From assembly GCA_964419335.1 (NCBI GenBank), contig CAYQOX010000008.1, positions 51,478 through 115,477 of the forward strand: 64,000 bases of DNA. The letters are read 5' to 3'. This document shows, piece by piece, positions 34,046 through 42,344 of this stretch (within the stretch, counting starts at the first letter, position 1; every line of letters begins with the position of its first letter). A program made the translations under genes and the position numbers. The notes under the pieces were generated by a model that worked only from the letters and a program-made list of their open reading frames with translations, ran no database searches and was not told where the DNA came from. This DNA is from CAYQOX01 sp964419335. Its GTDB lineage: Bacteria > Hinthialibacterota > Hinthialibacteria > Hinthialibacterales > Hinthialibacteraceae.

Positions 34046-35068
34046 TTAAATAATGTTTTTTTCTGAAGCGGTAACTTGAGGGACAATGACTTCGGCTCCA
34101 ATTTCAGAATAGGTTTCTCGCAATTGTTGTAGCATCTCTTCGCCCTCATAGGTACCTATAACAGCACCACCGGAACCTGCGAACTTGGAAGTCGCACCGA
34201 CAGCACGTCCTCGATAGACTAAATCTAAATCCGTGGGACGTAATTTAAACAGCGAGGAACGCAAATCGAAATTTTTATTGATAAGTTCAGCCATTTCAGA
34301 TAAATCTTTGCGTTTCATCGCTTCTCTAAATTCATCAGTATATTGAGCGAATTGTTTCATTGCGTTTACGACTTCAGGGTCACCTTGATTGAAACGTTCT
34401 CGGATGTTGTTGTGAAAGACCTCGGAACCTTCGCCCAGCCGGGTATCGTAGGCGATATAAAGAGGAGGCAGCAAAGAAGGATCGATCGGCTCATAGATTC
34501 CGTGCCCCTTGCTTTCTAATATTTCACGGGCGAAATCCATATAAACCGCTTTTTCATAGACTTGAATAACCCGATCTTGCAGCCCAGCGCCGATGCCTAG
34601 CTCATCTCGTTCGGCCGAGAGAATAATATTGGGCTGAATTTCTTTAGGAATATCAATATCGTAGAATTGCATTAACGCACGAAGGGCGGCTGTAATAATC
34701 GCACTCGAGCCTGCTAATCCTACCCGCGCGGGGATGTCGGATTCGTATTCTAGGGTGAAATTCCTTTTTGGAATTTTGATATTCTTCTTTTCACAATAAT
34801 CAGCAAAACATTTGATCAAGGCACGCAACAAGCGAACCCCCCCGTAATATCCGTAGAGCTTCGAGGCTTCTCTTAATTCTTCCACCGATCGCCAGATGGG
34901 ATGATCAATCGTGCTTTCTTTGATTACAAGATTGGCTGACGGATAACAGAGGACTCGGGCACGAAAGTTTTTCACCGATATGGAAATCGTTTTCCCAAAA
35001 TAACCATCCGATGGATTCCCGATTAAGCCGGCGCGTGCGTAGGCATATGTTTCGATAAATTTGCTCAT
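34046..35068 (-). CDS. GHMP kinase, glucuronokinase-like
   Basis: 340 residues with all three GHMP motifs: motif 1 GLIGNPSDGYFGKT (14-27), motif 2 DIPARVGLAGSSAI (111-124), motif 3 KFAGSGGAV (295-303). Several stretches match plant glucuronokinases as I remember them: LGIGAGLQDRVIQVYEKAVY, YMDFAREI, GHGIYEPIDPSLLPPLYIAY, and the NFDLRSSLF region. Plant enzymes phosphorylate D-glucuronate at C1 to glucuronate-1-phosphate. That substrate is an inference here; other sugar-1-kinases of this clade are possible. Next to an ATP-grasp gene (56 bases apart) and close to hisF-hisH on the same strand. Confidence 0.72.
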   Translation of the reverse strand: MSKFIETYAYARAGLIGNPSDGYFGKTISISVKNFRARVLCYPSANLVIKESTIDHPIWRSVEELREASKLYGYYGGVRLLRALIKCFADYCEKKNIKIPKRNFTLEYESDIPARVGLAGSSAIITAALRALMQFYDIDIPKEIQPNIILSAERDELGIGAGLQDRVIQVYEKAVYMDFAREILESKGHGIYEPIDPSLLPPLYIAYDTRLGEGSEVFHNNIRERFNQGDPEVVNAMKQFAQYTDEFREAMKRKDLSEMAELINKNFDLRSSLFKLRPTDLDLVYRGRAVGATSKFAGSGGAVIGTYEGEEMLQQLRETYSEIGAEVIVPQVTASEKNII

Positions 35069-35124
35069 GGAACTCTCCCTGCCTTTTGTGGCATGATTGA
35101 TGTGTTAAATAAGCGTCTTGTTTT

Positions 35125-36549
35125 TCACGCTTCACATTGTTCATTTAACCATGGCCACAACCGTTGAGTAACTCCCGGTTCGCCATCGCTGCTAAAACGT
35201 GAATGACACAAGCCTGCGGGTCTTGGATTACAGTCCAGAACCCAAGCCGTCCATTGTCCGTTCTTCCATTCCAGACGTACATCGATACCTAGCATTCGAG
35301 TTTCGTTGAAAGCGGAAGCCGCTTTCTCAGCCGTATTTTCGATGAGGTTCCATACTTCATCGTTCACTTGAAACGGTATTAAATGCTCGGGCGTTTGTAC
35401 TGTCCATTCTTTTCCACGAGTCCATTCTACAACATGTCCCCCTATTCCCGGAGAGGAAACATAGTTACCCGCTTTAGAAAGCATTAAAAATCCGCTTTCT
35501 GCCTTTCCGTTGATCACATGGATGCGGATATCAAAATAGACAGTTTCGTTTTGTGTCTCATCCACGATTTTCACATTGCCGACCCCTTTTCGCACTAATA
35601 CATCATCTTTTGCGGCGATCGTCTGAGCATGCTGTAGCATCTCGGTGGGGATTTTTTCTTCCTGAAGAACGGGAAACGCTTTGGTACCGCGACCTTCCGT
35701 GCCCCTATTGGGTTGAAGCACGACCCACTCTAGGTCTTGGTGGTGTCGTTGTAAAACCTCTAGCGATTTCTCTAAAGAGGTTTCATTCCGCTGATCAGCG
35801 CACAGAAGTACCGCTTCAGGGGTGTTAATTCCCGCTTGGTTCCATACTTGATAACAGGCGAATTTATCATCAGCGAGTTTAGCTGAAGCATAGGGATTAA
35901 CCAATGGGATGTGATGCTTTTCAAAATGATCACACCATTCCTGATGTACATTTGGAGATAGGCATAGAAATTGGGCGCTGGAAACCGCTCTTGCTGTTTC
36001 CAAATCGAATTCCATTGGGTTCTCATAATTTTCCAAGTAGAAGATTCCTCGTTCGATTTCGCAATTCTCGTTGATCCATGAGGTATGGGCGCAAACGACC
36101 AGTCTTTTCGTTCGCCCCCAGTGTTCCAAATCATAGAGATACGAATCCAACATGAGGGGATAGACTTCATGGGCTACATTAGGTAGGTATTCCACAAGAA
36201 TCAGATGAATGGGTAAATCAGGAACGGTTACTTGTGAAAAACTACGTATTTTGGGGAGGATGACCAGGGCAGGGCAGAGGGCTTCGCTATAAATCGCTTC
36301 CAATACGTTTTGTTTGACCCGCTCGCAAAAGCGCGTTTCCATGAATATTTCCAAGGGGATATTGTTTGGCAACTGGTTTTTTAAAGAGGCAAGTATAGAA
36401 TCATATTCTTCATCCAGCATTTGCGCAATCGATCTCATTAGCGCCGAATTTCCCTGATGAATCTGCGTGCGTAAGTCTTCGAGGTTACCCAAGTGGTCGG
36501 TAACTCGCTTTAGCAATTGTTTTTTGATGAAGAGAGAGAAATCCCACAT
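35125..36549 (-). CDS. ATP-grasp protein of unknown specificity
   Basis: 474 residues. The C-terminal half has an ATP-grasp ligase layout: a nucleotide-binding lysine region (EWVVLQPNRGTEGRGTKAFP), metal-binding strands (RIHVINGKAESGFLML, SSPGIGGHVVEW) and the closing GIDVRLEWKNGQWTAWVLDC with NPRP. The N-terminal half is not a standard domain that I can name. ATP-grasp enzymes join a carboxylate to an amine or thiol through an acyl phosphate, so this may be an amide or peptide ligase. It lies between hisF (36 bases upstream) and the GHMP kinase; whether it works with either is unclear. Confidence 0.65.
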   Translation of the reverse strand: MWDFSLFIKKQLLKRVTDHLGNLEDLRTQIHQGNSALMRSIAQMLDEEYDSILASLKNQLPNNIPLEIFMETRFCERVKQNVLEAIYSEALCPALVILPKIRSFSQVTVPDLPIHLILVEYLPNVAHEVYPLMLDSYLYDLEHWGRTKRLVVCAHTSWINENCEIERGIFYLENYENPMEFDLETARAVSSAQFLCLSPNVHQEWCDHFEKHHIPLVNPYASAKLADDKFACYQVWNQAGINTPEAVLLCADQRNETSLEKSLEVLQRHHQDLEWVVLQPNRGTEGRGTKAFPVLQEEKIPTEMLQHAQTIAAKDDVLVRKGVGNVKIVDETQNETVYFDIRIHVINGKAESGFLMLSKAGNYVSSPGIGGHVVEWTRGKEWTVQTPEHLIPFQVNDEVWNLIENTAEKAASAFNETRMLGIDVRLEWKNGQWTAWVLDCNPRPAGLCHSRFSSDGEPGVTQRLWPWLNEQCEA

Positions 36550-36585
36550 GGGAAGAAAGGTCTCATTGTAATTGGTTGATTTGCT

Positions 36586-37365
36586 CTAATAGGTCATTCG
36601 TACGGCGACTCCATTTTCATGCAAATACTCTTTGATTTGAGGAATCGAGTACGTGCCAAAGTGGATCATGGAAGCCACGATGGCGGCGTCCGCTTTGCCA
36701 TCTGTGAACACCTCCAACAGGTGTTCCGGTTTTCCTCCGCCCCCGCTGGCAATAACGGGTACGCCTACTGCTTTGGCGATGGTGCGTGTCAGGTTAATCT
36801 CAAAGCCGTCTTGGGTGCCATCGGCGTCGATACTATTGACGACCAATTCTCCCGCCCCGAGTTCTACTCCGCGTTTAGCCCATTCAATCGCATCCATGCC
36901 CATGGCTTTACGACCTCCGTTAATATAAATTTCATAGCCGGAGGGGATTTTTTCCGTAGGTTCAACCCGTTTCACATCCATGCTTAGTACAATGCACTGA
37001 TTGCCAAAGCCGTGCGCGCCTTGGGAAATGATTTCCGGATTCAATACCGCCGCGGAATTGACGCTTACTTTTTCACCACCGGCGAGAAGCACCCCTCGCA
37101 TGTCTTCATAGGTACGCAAACCGCCTCCCACCGAATAGGGGATATAAATCTCTTCGGCGGTGCGGCTTACGACTTCGATCATAATATCCCGTTTATCGCT
37201 ACTGGCGGTGATATCATAAAAGACGATTTCATCCGCCCCTTCTTCGTAATATTTCTTCGCCATCGCCACGGGATCGCCAAGGTCAATATTATTTTTAAAT
37301 TCAACCCCTTTGGTGACCAAACCCGCGCGAACATCCAGACAAGGTATAATGCGTTTGGTTAACAT
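36586..37365 (-). CDS. hisF: Imidazole glycerol phosphate synthase cyclase subunit
   Basis: 259 residues, a standard HisF barrel: RIIPCLDVRAGLVTKGVEF at the start (catalytic Asp in CLDV), GADEIVFYDITASSDKRDIM, then SVGGGLRT, SIDADGTQDG and VIASGGGGK phosphate-binding loops. It makes IGP and AICAR from PRFAR with ammonia from HisH, encoded 18 bases upstream. The rest of the his operon is not present. A role in an amidination pathway, as for the HisF/HisH pair used with WbpG in some LPS loci, cannot be excluded. Confidence 0.9.
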   Translation of the reverse strand: MLTKRIIPCLDVRAGLVTKGVEFKNNIDLGDPVAMAKKYYEEGADEIVFYDITASSDKRDIMIEVVSRTAEEIYIPYSVGGGLRTYEDMRGVLLAGGEKVSVNSAAVLNPEIISQGAHGFGNQCIVLSMDVKRVEPTEKIPSGYEIYINGGRKAMGMDAIEWAKRGVELGAGELVVNSIDADGTQDGFEINLTRTIAKAVGVPVIASGGGGKPEHLLEVFTDGKADAAIVASMIHFGTYSIPQIKEYLHENGVAVRMTY

Positions 37366-37383
37366 AGTTGTGGCTCCTGTTCT

Positions 37384-38004
37384 TCACCACGAAGTTTGGC
37401 AGAAGTTCTTCAACATTTGGAGACCTACCGGCCCGCTTTTCTCTAAATGAAACTGGGTGGCGACGATATTCTCTTTTGCGACCGCGCTGGTGAAATGGAT
37501 GCCATATTCGGTTTCGCCAATAATGACATCAGAAATCGCGGGTTCGCAGTAATAAGAATTAACGAAATAGAATTCAGCCTTATCCGGGACGCCTTCAAAG
37601 ATGGGATGCGCTTTTTTCTGATGTACCCGGTTCCACCCAATTTGCGGAATTTTGAGTGGCACATCACCTACTTTTTCAGGAAATTTTTTCACCCTGCCTT
37701 TGAAGATCCCCAAACATTCCACCTGGTCTTCGTCACTCCATTCGAACAGAATTTGAATGCCGATACAGATGGCCAGGAAAGGCTTCTGTTTTTTCAGAAT
37801 TTCTCGTTTGACAACATCGGCTAAACCGGTTCGATGCAAAACCTCCATCGAGGCCCCGGCTGCTCCCACGCCGGGGAAGATTAGTTTCTCCGCCTCGGCG
37901 ATCGCTTGAGGATCAGCCGTGATTTGAGCCTCAAAGCCCAGGTGTTTCACCGCACGTTCGACGCTTTTTAAATTTCCTGCTTCGTAATCAATGATGGCAA
38001 TCAT
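37384..38004 (-). CDS. hisH: Imidazole glycerol phosphate synthase glutamine amidotransferase subunit
   Basis: 206 residues, class I glutamine amidotransferase. Catalytic Cys80 is in FLAICIGIQILFE and the His-Glu pair is H186/E188 in QFHLEKS; the usual GICLGMQ and QFHPEKS are slightly altered (Leu for Pro) but all three catalytic residues are present. It feeds ammonia to HisF. First gene of the hisHF pair, downstream of tyrS on the same strand with an inverted repeat between. Confidence 0.9.
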   Translation of the reverse strand: MIAIIDYEAGNLKSVERAVKHLGFEAQITADPQAIAEAEKLIFPGVGAAGASMEVLHRTGLADVVKREILKKQKPFLAICIGIQILFEWSDEDQVECLGIFKGRVKKFPEKVGDVPLKIPQIGWNRVHQKKAHPIFEGVPDKAEFYFVNSYYCEPAISDVIIGETEYGIHFTSAVAKENIVATQFHLEKSGPVGLQMLKNFCQTSW

Positions 38005-38041
38005 AATCCGTTTACCCTGAGAGAAAATCCCTATACAGATC

Positions 38042-38071
38042 CTTATTTCTCATAAGAAAATGAGAAATGAG
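38042..38071. repeat. 12-bp hairpin between tyrS and hisH
   Basis: ATTTCTCAT (38045-38053) pairs perfectly with ATGAGAAAT (38060-38068), extended by CTT/GAG with one G-U wobble, around a 6-base loop. It lies in the 112-base gap between tyrS (stop 38117) and hisH (start 38004), both on the minus strand. No U-tract follows on the minus strand, so it may be an mRNA-stabilising or regulatory hairpin rather than a terminator. Confidence 0.5.
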
Positions 38072-38116
38072 GTGTATAGAGTTTAAATGCAATACTTCAG
38101 AACAGCGAGGGAGAGA

Positions 38117-39259
38117 CTAGCGTAATTTTACTTCTTTTAATGTCTTGCGTAGAGTCTCCAGGTACTTTTTCGGTTCCTCTTGGGAAAAATGCTCACGCAC
38201 CGGCTGTAGAAGATCTGCAATACTCTGTGCTACCGCCGCCTTTAAATCCATCGGATGCAGTTTTTTCTCGGCGAAGAAATCCTTTAATGCATCATAGGTT
38301 TCGAATTCGACATTTCCCCCATGTTCTTCTTTTCGTTCGATCTTCAAGGGGGCACGTCCTAAGGCGAAAATGAGGTTTTGCGCCCAATCCAATACAGGAT
38401 TAAAATCGACCTCTCCTTCTGGACAGAAGGCTTTCTTGATCTTTCGTGCGATATCTTTTGGTTCATCGGTAATAAAGACCGCCGTATCCGGTTTTGATTT
38501 GCTCATCTTCATTGCCGTCCACACTTCTTGTAAGCGGTCGGGATCTATCGGCCACATCGGTGGTTTTCCCAAGCCTATCAACAAATGATGATGAACCGCT
38601 ACGGGGGAGAGGGCATTCCCTTGAGGATCCGTGAGTGGATTGGTTTTGATTTGATTGGCCACGTCCAGGGCGATCACATGCGCCTTGCGTTGATCGGCCC
38701 CCGAATGGGCTATATTCACGCCCAAAGCATAAATATCCGCAACCTGCATCGGGGGATATACCAGTTTGGCGAAATCGATGGCTTCTCCTTCGGCTCGGCC
38801 GAGGATGGTGATCGAGCGCATGATTCGTTTTAACGTGGTGTTTTTACAAACTTCGACAAATGTGGTCCAAAAATCGGGGTTGTTGCGGTATAAATCGGAA
38901 CCCAAAACGACATTTAACTTCTCGGGATCTCCCCCCACCGCCTTCAAGCAACATTTTAACCCTTCGGCGAAATAGCCATGCGCCATCTGACGGATAAATT
39001 CAATATCCCCACCTAGTTTGTCATTGATCCAACTATGCCAATCGGCCAGGAAGATGGTGCATTCTACCCCCGCTTTCTGAAAATCAGCCACCTTGGCCAT
39101 ACACTGGATCCCGGTACCCAAGTGTATTTCACCCGAGATTTCGAAACCAATGTAGTGTTTTAATGGAATATCTTTATCTAAATATTCTTTAAGACGTTCT
39201 TCGGTAAGGATTTCTTCAAGATTTTGCGTAATAAGTCGCCGTCGTTCAGTAGCATTCAT
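38117..39259 (-). CDS. tyrS: Archaeal/eukaryotic-type tyrosyl-tRNA synthetase
   Basis: 380 residues, class I synthetase. The HIGH-like motif is GEIHLGTG (43-50) and KMSKSKP (251-257) is the second catalytic motif. The core blocks (FEISGEIHLG, KTTLKR-type NTTLKRIMRSI, YPPMQVADIYALGVNIAHSG, DQRKAHVIAL, KKAFCPEGEVDFNPVLDWAQ, KKLHPMDLKAAVAQSIADLL) follow archaeal TyrRS, not the bacterial TyrS type, and the C-terminal S4 domain of bacterial TyrS is absent. About 45 residues between DQRK and KMSKS are longer than in the archaeal enzyme I know. Its tRNA-Tyr lies 55 bases upstream on the same strand and carries a matching C1:G72 pair. It charges tRNA-Tyr with tyrosine. Confidence 0.9.
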   Translation of the reverse strand: MNATERRRLITQNLEEILTEERLKEYLDKDIPLKHYIGFEISGEIHLGTGIQCMAKVADFQKAGVECTIFLADWHSWINDKLGGDIEFIRQMAHGYFAEGLKCCLKAVGGDPEKLNVVLGSDLYRNNPDFWTTFVEVCKNTTLKRIMRSITILGRAEGEAIDFAKLVYPPMQVADIYALGVNIAHSGADQRKAHVIALDVANQIKTNPLTDPQGNALSPVAVHHHLLIGLGKPPMWPIDPDRLQEVWTAMKMSKSKPDTAVFITDEPKDIARKIKKAFCPEGEVDFNPVLDWAQNLIFALGRAPLKIERKEEHGGNVEFETYDALKDFFAEKKLHPMDLKAAVAQSIADLLQPVREHFSQEEPKKYLETLRKTLKEVKLR

Positions 39260-39314
39260 GATAGATTACTGCTCTTTTTAGATTTATAGACAGTGTAGAG
39301 TAAAAAATAAAAAA

Positions 39315-39397
39315 TCCAGGGGGAAGGATTCGAACCTTCGAAGGCTAACGCCGGCAGGTTTACAGCCTGCTCCCTTTGGCCGCTCGGGCACCCCTGG
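39315..39397 (-). tRNA. tRNA-Tyr (anticodon GTA), class II, with C1:G72 acceptor
   Basis: 83 nucleotides, no encoded CCA. Acceptor CCAGGGG (39397-39391) pairs with CCCCTGG (39322-39316), discriminator A at 39315. D-arm CCC..GGG, anticodon stem GCAGG/CCTGC with loop CTGTAAA (anticodon GTA), a 14-base variable arm with a GGC/GCC stem, and T-arm GAAGG-TTCGAAT-CCTTC. The long variable arm and the D-arm, anticodon arm and T-arm are almost identical to E. coli tRNA-Tyr, but the first pair is C1:G72 rather than the bacterial G1:C72. A T-rich run follows the 3' end. Confidence 0.95.
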
Positions 39398-39461
39398 AAT
39401 CGTTTGGTTAAATTGTATTAATTCTCTGCCGGTAAAACGTACTTCCTTAGTACAATTTGGA

Positions 39462-39490
39462 TATTTTGCTTTAACATTCCAAATTGTCAA
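39462..39490 (-). promoter_or_regulatory. Promoter for tRNA-Tyr/tyrS
   Basis: Minus strand: TTGACA (39490-39485), 17-base spacer, AAAATA (39467-39462). Start is predicted near 39455, followed at once by a small dyad GTACT-TCCTT-AGTAC (39439-39453) and, after about 40 more bases, the tRNA. The gap 39398-39637 contains nothing else I recognise. Confidence 0.5.
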
Positions 39491-39637
39491 GGCATAATGA
39501 GACGAACCATGGAACTTGATGAAATGAGGCTCTGTCTCAATAATGCCATAGTGTTTTCATTAGTTAGTATAACGCGAATGAAATAAGATCAAACCACCAT
39601 ATTTCAAATTTTTGTAGTAAAGGACCAAATAATCAAC

Positions 39638-40660
39638 ATGCGCTATTTAATCATCGGAGGGGCGGGATTCATTGGATCCAATACGAGCGATTTTCTTGCG
39701 GCTCAGGGTGAGGAAGTCATCCTTGCCGATAACCTTTCGCGCCCAGGTTCAGAAAAAAATCTCGCTTGGCTGCTTCAAAATCACCCAAGACTTTCTTTTC
39801 ATCACTGCGATATTCGCAGGATGACAGATTTACAAAATCTCTATCGTCAATATAAATCCTTTGACGTTGTCATTCATCTTGCTTCTCAAGTGGCGGTAAC
39901 CACCTCCGTTCACGATCCCCGCACCGATTTTGAGATTAATGCTCTTGGTGCTTTCAATGTCCTCGAATGTATTCGACTTTCGGGAGACGATCCTGTTTTT
40001 TTATTCTCTTCTACCAACAAAGTATATGGAGGCATGGAGCAAATTCAGATATCAGAAAGAGAAACCCGCTACGAATTTACGGATTATCCGGAAGGGATCG
40101 ATGAAACCTGTCCATTGAATTTCCATTCTCCTTATGGATGTTCTAAAGGCTGCGCGGATCAATATGTGCGTGATTATTCTCGCATTTATGGATTACGCAG
40201 CGTGGTCTTTCGGCAATCGGCGATTTATGGACCTCGTCAATTCGGTGTCGAAGACCAAGGCTGGGTTGCCTGGTTTCTCATTGCCGCCTGCAAAAAACAA
40301 CCAATTACTATTTATGGAGATGGAAAACAAGTTCGCGATATTCTCTGGGTAGAAGACTTAATCCAAGCCTATCTGAGTGCCGTCCATTCAATTGATACCG
40401 TTCAAGGAGAGATTTTCAATATCGGTGGTGGACGCGAAAAAAGTTTAAGCGTATGGAGAGAGTTTGGTCCTTTGCTTAAACGTGAACTCCGCCTGGAGCC
40501 TGAAATTTCATTTAGTGATTGGCGTCCAGGTGATCAAAAAGTGTGTATCATGGATATCCGCAAGGCGAAACAGGTTCTTCACTGGCACCCAAAAGTAGGG
40601 GTTGAAGAAGGAGTTTCCCGACTCGCTCAATGGGTCCAGGAGCATATCGGTATTTTATAA
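39638..40660 (+). CDS. NAD-dependent sugar-nucleotide epimerase (CDP-paratose 2-epimerase-like)
   Basis: 340 residues, extended short-chain dehydrogenase. NAD motif GGAGFIGSN (8-16); active-site S-S-T region FSSTNKVYGG; YxxxK as Y-G-C-S-K in HSPYGCSKGCADQYV; RQSAIYGPRQFGVEDQGW and FNIGGG further on. The STNKVYG stretch and the QGWVAWF segment match CDP-paratose/tyvelose epimerases, which make dideoxyhexoses for O-antigens. A related 4- or 2-epimerase substrate is possible. Its stop is one base before the next start, so it is co-transcribed with two dynamin-like GTPases, an unexpected partner. Confidence 0.8.
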   Translation: MRYLIIGGAGFIGSNTSDFLAAQGEEVILADNLSRPGSEKNLAWLLQNHPRLSFHHCDIRRMTDLQNLYRQYKSFDVVIHLASQVAVTTSVHDPRTDFEINALGAFNVLECIRLSGDDPVFLFSSTNKVYGGMEQIQISERETRYEFTDYPEGIDETCPLNFHSPYGCSKGCADQYVRDYSRIYGLRSVVFRQSAIYGPRQFGVEDQGWVAWFLIAACKKQPITIYGDGKQVRDILWVEDLIQAYLSAVHSIDTVQGEIFNIGGGREKSLSVWREFGPLLKRELRLEPEISFSDWRPGDQKVCIMDIRKAKQVLHWHPKVGVEEGVSRLAQWVQEHIGIL

Positions 40661-40661
40661 A

Positions 40662-42344
40662 ATGAAACTTTTTGGTTCCACCATGCATTCTCAGACTCAA
40701 TGCGAAGCGATTCAAACCATTTTACTTTCTACCGATCGCTTGGAATCACTCCAGATTCCTGCAGAAACGCGCGAGCGTTTGTTGGAATGGGGCGCTATTT
40801 ATCTCATGCGTTCTTCCTTTGGTGAGGATCGTGTCGTCTTGGTTGGCTTTATTGGCTGCACAGGAACGGGTAAATCGACTTTATTCAACAGCCTCGTGAA
40901 TCAAGAAATTAGTCTGACAGGATGGCAGTCTCATAATACCAGCGGCCCTGTTTTACTTGCCCATGCTTCATTTCGCGATCAAGTTGAATCTATTGAATCC
41001 CACAGCGGGAAACTTCTTTTTCCCACCCTGAAACGTAATTTTCTTACTTCTAAGGAAAAAACCTTTGGTTCGCCTGACTCCGTTCAGTGGCTTGAACATC
41101 AATCTCCCGAATGGAAAACGATTGCCTTGCTTGATCTTCCCGACATCAATACAACCCTCGCTCGGGATGAAAAACATTTGGCTATACGGCTTCTGCCTTG
41201 GCTGGATACGGTCATTTTTATGGTCGATGATGAAACGATATATCACCGTGAATACGAAGAAGCGGTAAGTATGGTGGATGAATTAGGGCCGGCTCGTCTC
41301 TGCGTGTTAAACCATCGCGGGATGGATCGCGTCGATTTGAGCGATTCGGCTATAAAAGAAACGATTGAATTTTTTGGGGTGGATACTATCCACGTTCTTC
41401 CCCGTATAAAAAGGGGGAATTACTTTACGCGCGAAACGGAGTTTCAACAATTAAAAAAGGAGATTCAAACCCAGGCACGCCATACCCCCCCACAGGCTTT
41501 ATGGCCTAAAATTCAACCCTTGGCACATGAGATTATGACCCTTATCTCGAATCGAAATCGAATCTTTACGTCACTCGAGAATAATCTTGATCGTGAAATT
41601 CGTCATTCGATTAATCAATCCCCCCCTCTTGAACTCAAACGCATCATTCACGATGATGTTCTTCAGGCCTTGAATCATTTGGGATTGAAACGTTTTGCCT
41701 TGACCAACATTCTTCAGTTCTTTCGCCGGGTTACTTCCACTGGTTCTTTACGTAAGAGTTTTCAAGTCGCCTTCAGTGGACATCGCGATCAGGTATTATC
41801 CCAGCTCTTGCATATCGATCTGAAAAAATTAGAAGAAGAAACCCATAAACGTTTAGTAGATCATAACGAGCGCATTCGTACTCTCATTTTGCAGCATCCA
41901 CAAAGTGATTCTCTACTCCAATGGGTGCCTGAACTCCGCGATTTTGCGGTACTGACTACCGAATCATTGAAGCAGGCGCTCGAAGAAGATGTACGCCGTT
42001 TTGAAAAACAGTGCCAGGAAATACTGGCGAACGATCAGATCAGTGGCTCAGTAAAAAACGATCCGTTGGTGACGGCTGGTGTTTGTTTGTTTTTGATTGC
42101 AGATGTATTTACTATTCCCGGCTTTGGGGGGTTTGCTTTGGCGCCAAGTCTATTTCGTTATCTCCCTTTAGGTCCTTTCGAAAAAGCAAAGCGGCGATTT
42201 TTGCGTAACATTGATGACCGAATTCGTCAAACATTGCTCCATGGCATCCAGCAATTGAATGAATATCGCCAACAAATCGTACTGGATGAACACGATCCTT
42301 TGTACCAAGCCTTGGTGCAATGCGGGAAAGATCATGAAACTTGA
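40662..42344 (+). CDS. Dynamin-like membrane GTPase 1
   Basis: About 560 residues from the ATG at 40662, directly after the epimerase stop; an upstream frame is open but overlaps the epimerase. G1 GCTGTGKST (65-73), switch Thr near HNTSGP (92-97), G3 DLPDINT (158-164). The usual G4 NKxD is replaced by NHRGMD (217-222), where base selection would be unusual. The C-terminal half is helical with coiled-coil features and ends with a short hydrophobic segment near residues 465-490 (VTAGVCLFLIADVF, GFGGFALAPSLF). This GTPase plus stalk plus membrane-anchor layout is that of bacterial dynamin-like proteins, which remodel membranes. The stop overlaps the next start by 11 bases. Confidence 0.72.
   Translation: MKLFGSTMHSQTQCEAIQTILLSTDRLESLQIPAETRERLLEWGAIYLMRSSFGEDRVVLVGFIGCTGTGKSTLFNSLVNQEISLTGWQSHNTSGPVLLAHASFRDQVESIESHSGKLLFPTLKRNFLTSKEKTFGSPDSVQWLEHQSPEWKTIALLDLPDINTTLARDEKHLAIRLLPWLDTVIFMVDDETIYHREYEEAVSMVDELGPARLCVLNHRGMDRVDLSDSAIKETIEFFGVDTIHVLPRIKRGNYFTRETEFQQLKKEIQTQARHTPPQALWPKIQPLAHEIMTLISNRNRIFTSLENNLDREIRHSINQSPPLELKRIIHDDVLQALNHLGLKRFALTNILQFFRRVTSTGSLRKSFQVAFSGHRDQVLSQLLHIDLKKLEEETHKRLVDHNERIRTLILQHPQSDSLLQWVPELRDFAVLTTESLKQALEEDVRRFEKQCQEILANDQISGSVKNDPLVTAGVCLFLIADVFTIPGFGGFALAPSLFRYLPLGPFEKAKRRFLRNIDDRIRQTLLHGIQQLNEYRQQIVLDEHDPLYQALVQCGKDHET

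Noticed and set aside
38005..38116. T-box or attenuator before hisH
   Set aside because: Only a simple hairpin (38042-38071); no T-box sequence, no leader peptide of His codons, no U-tract.
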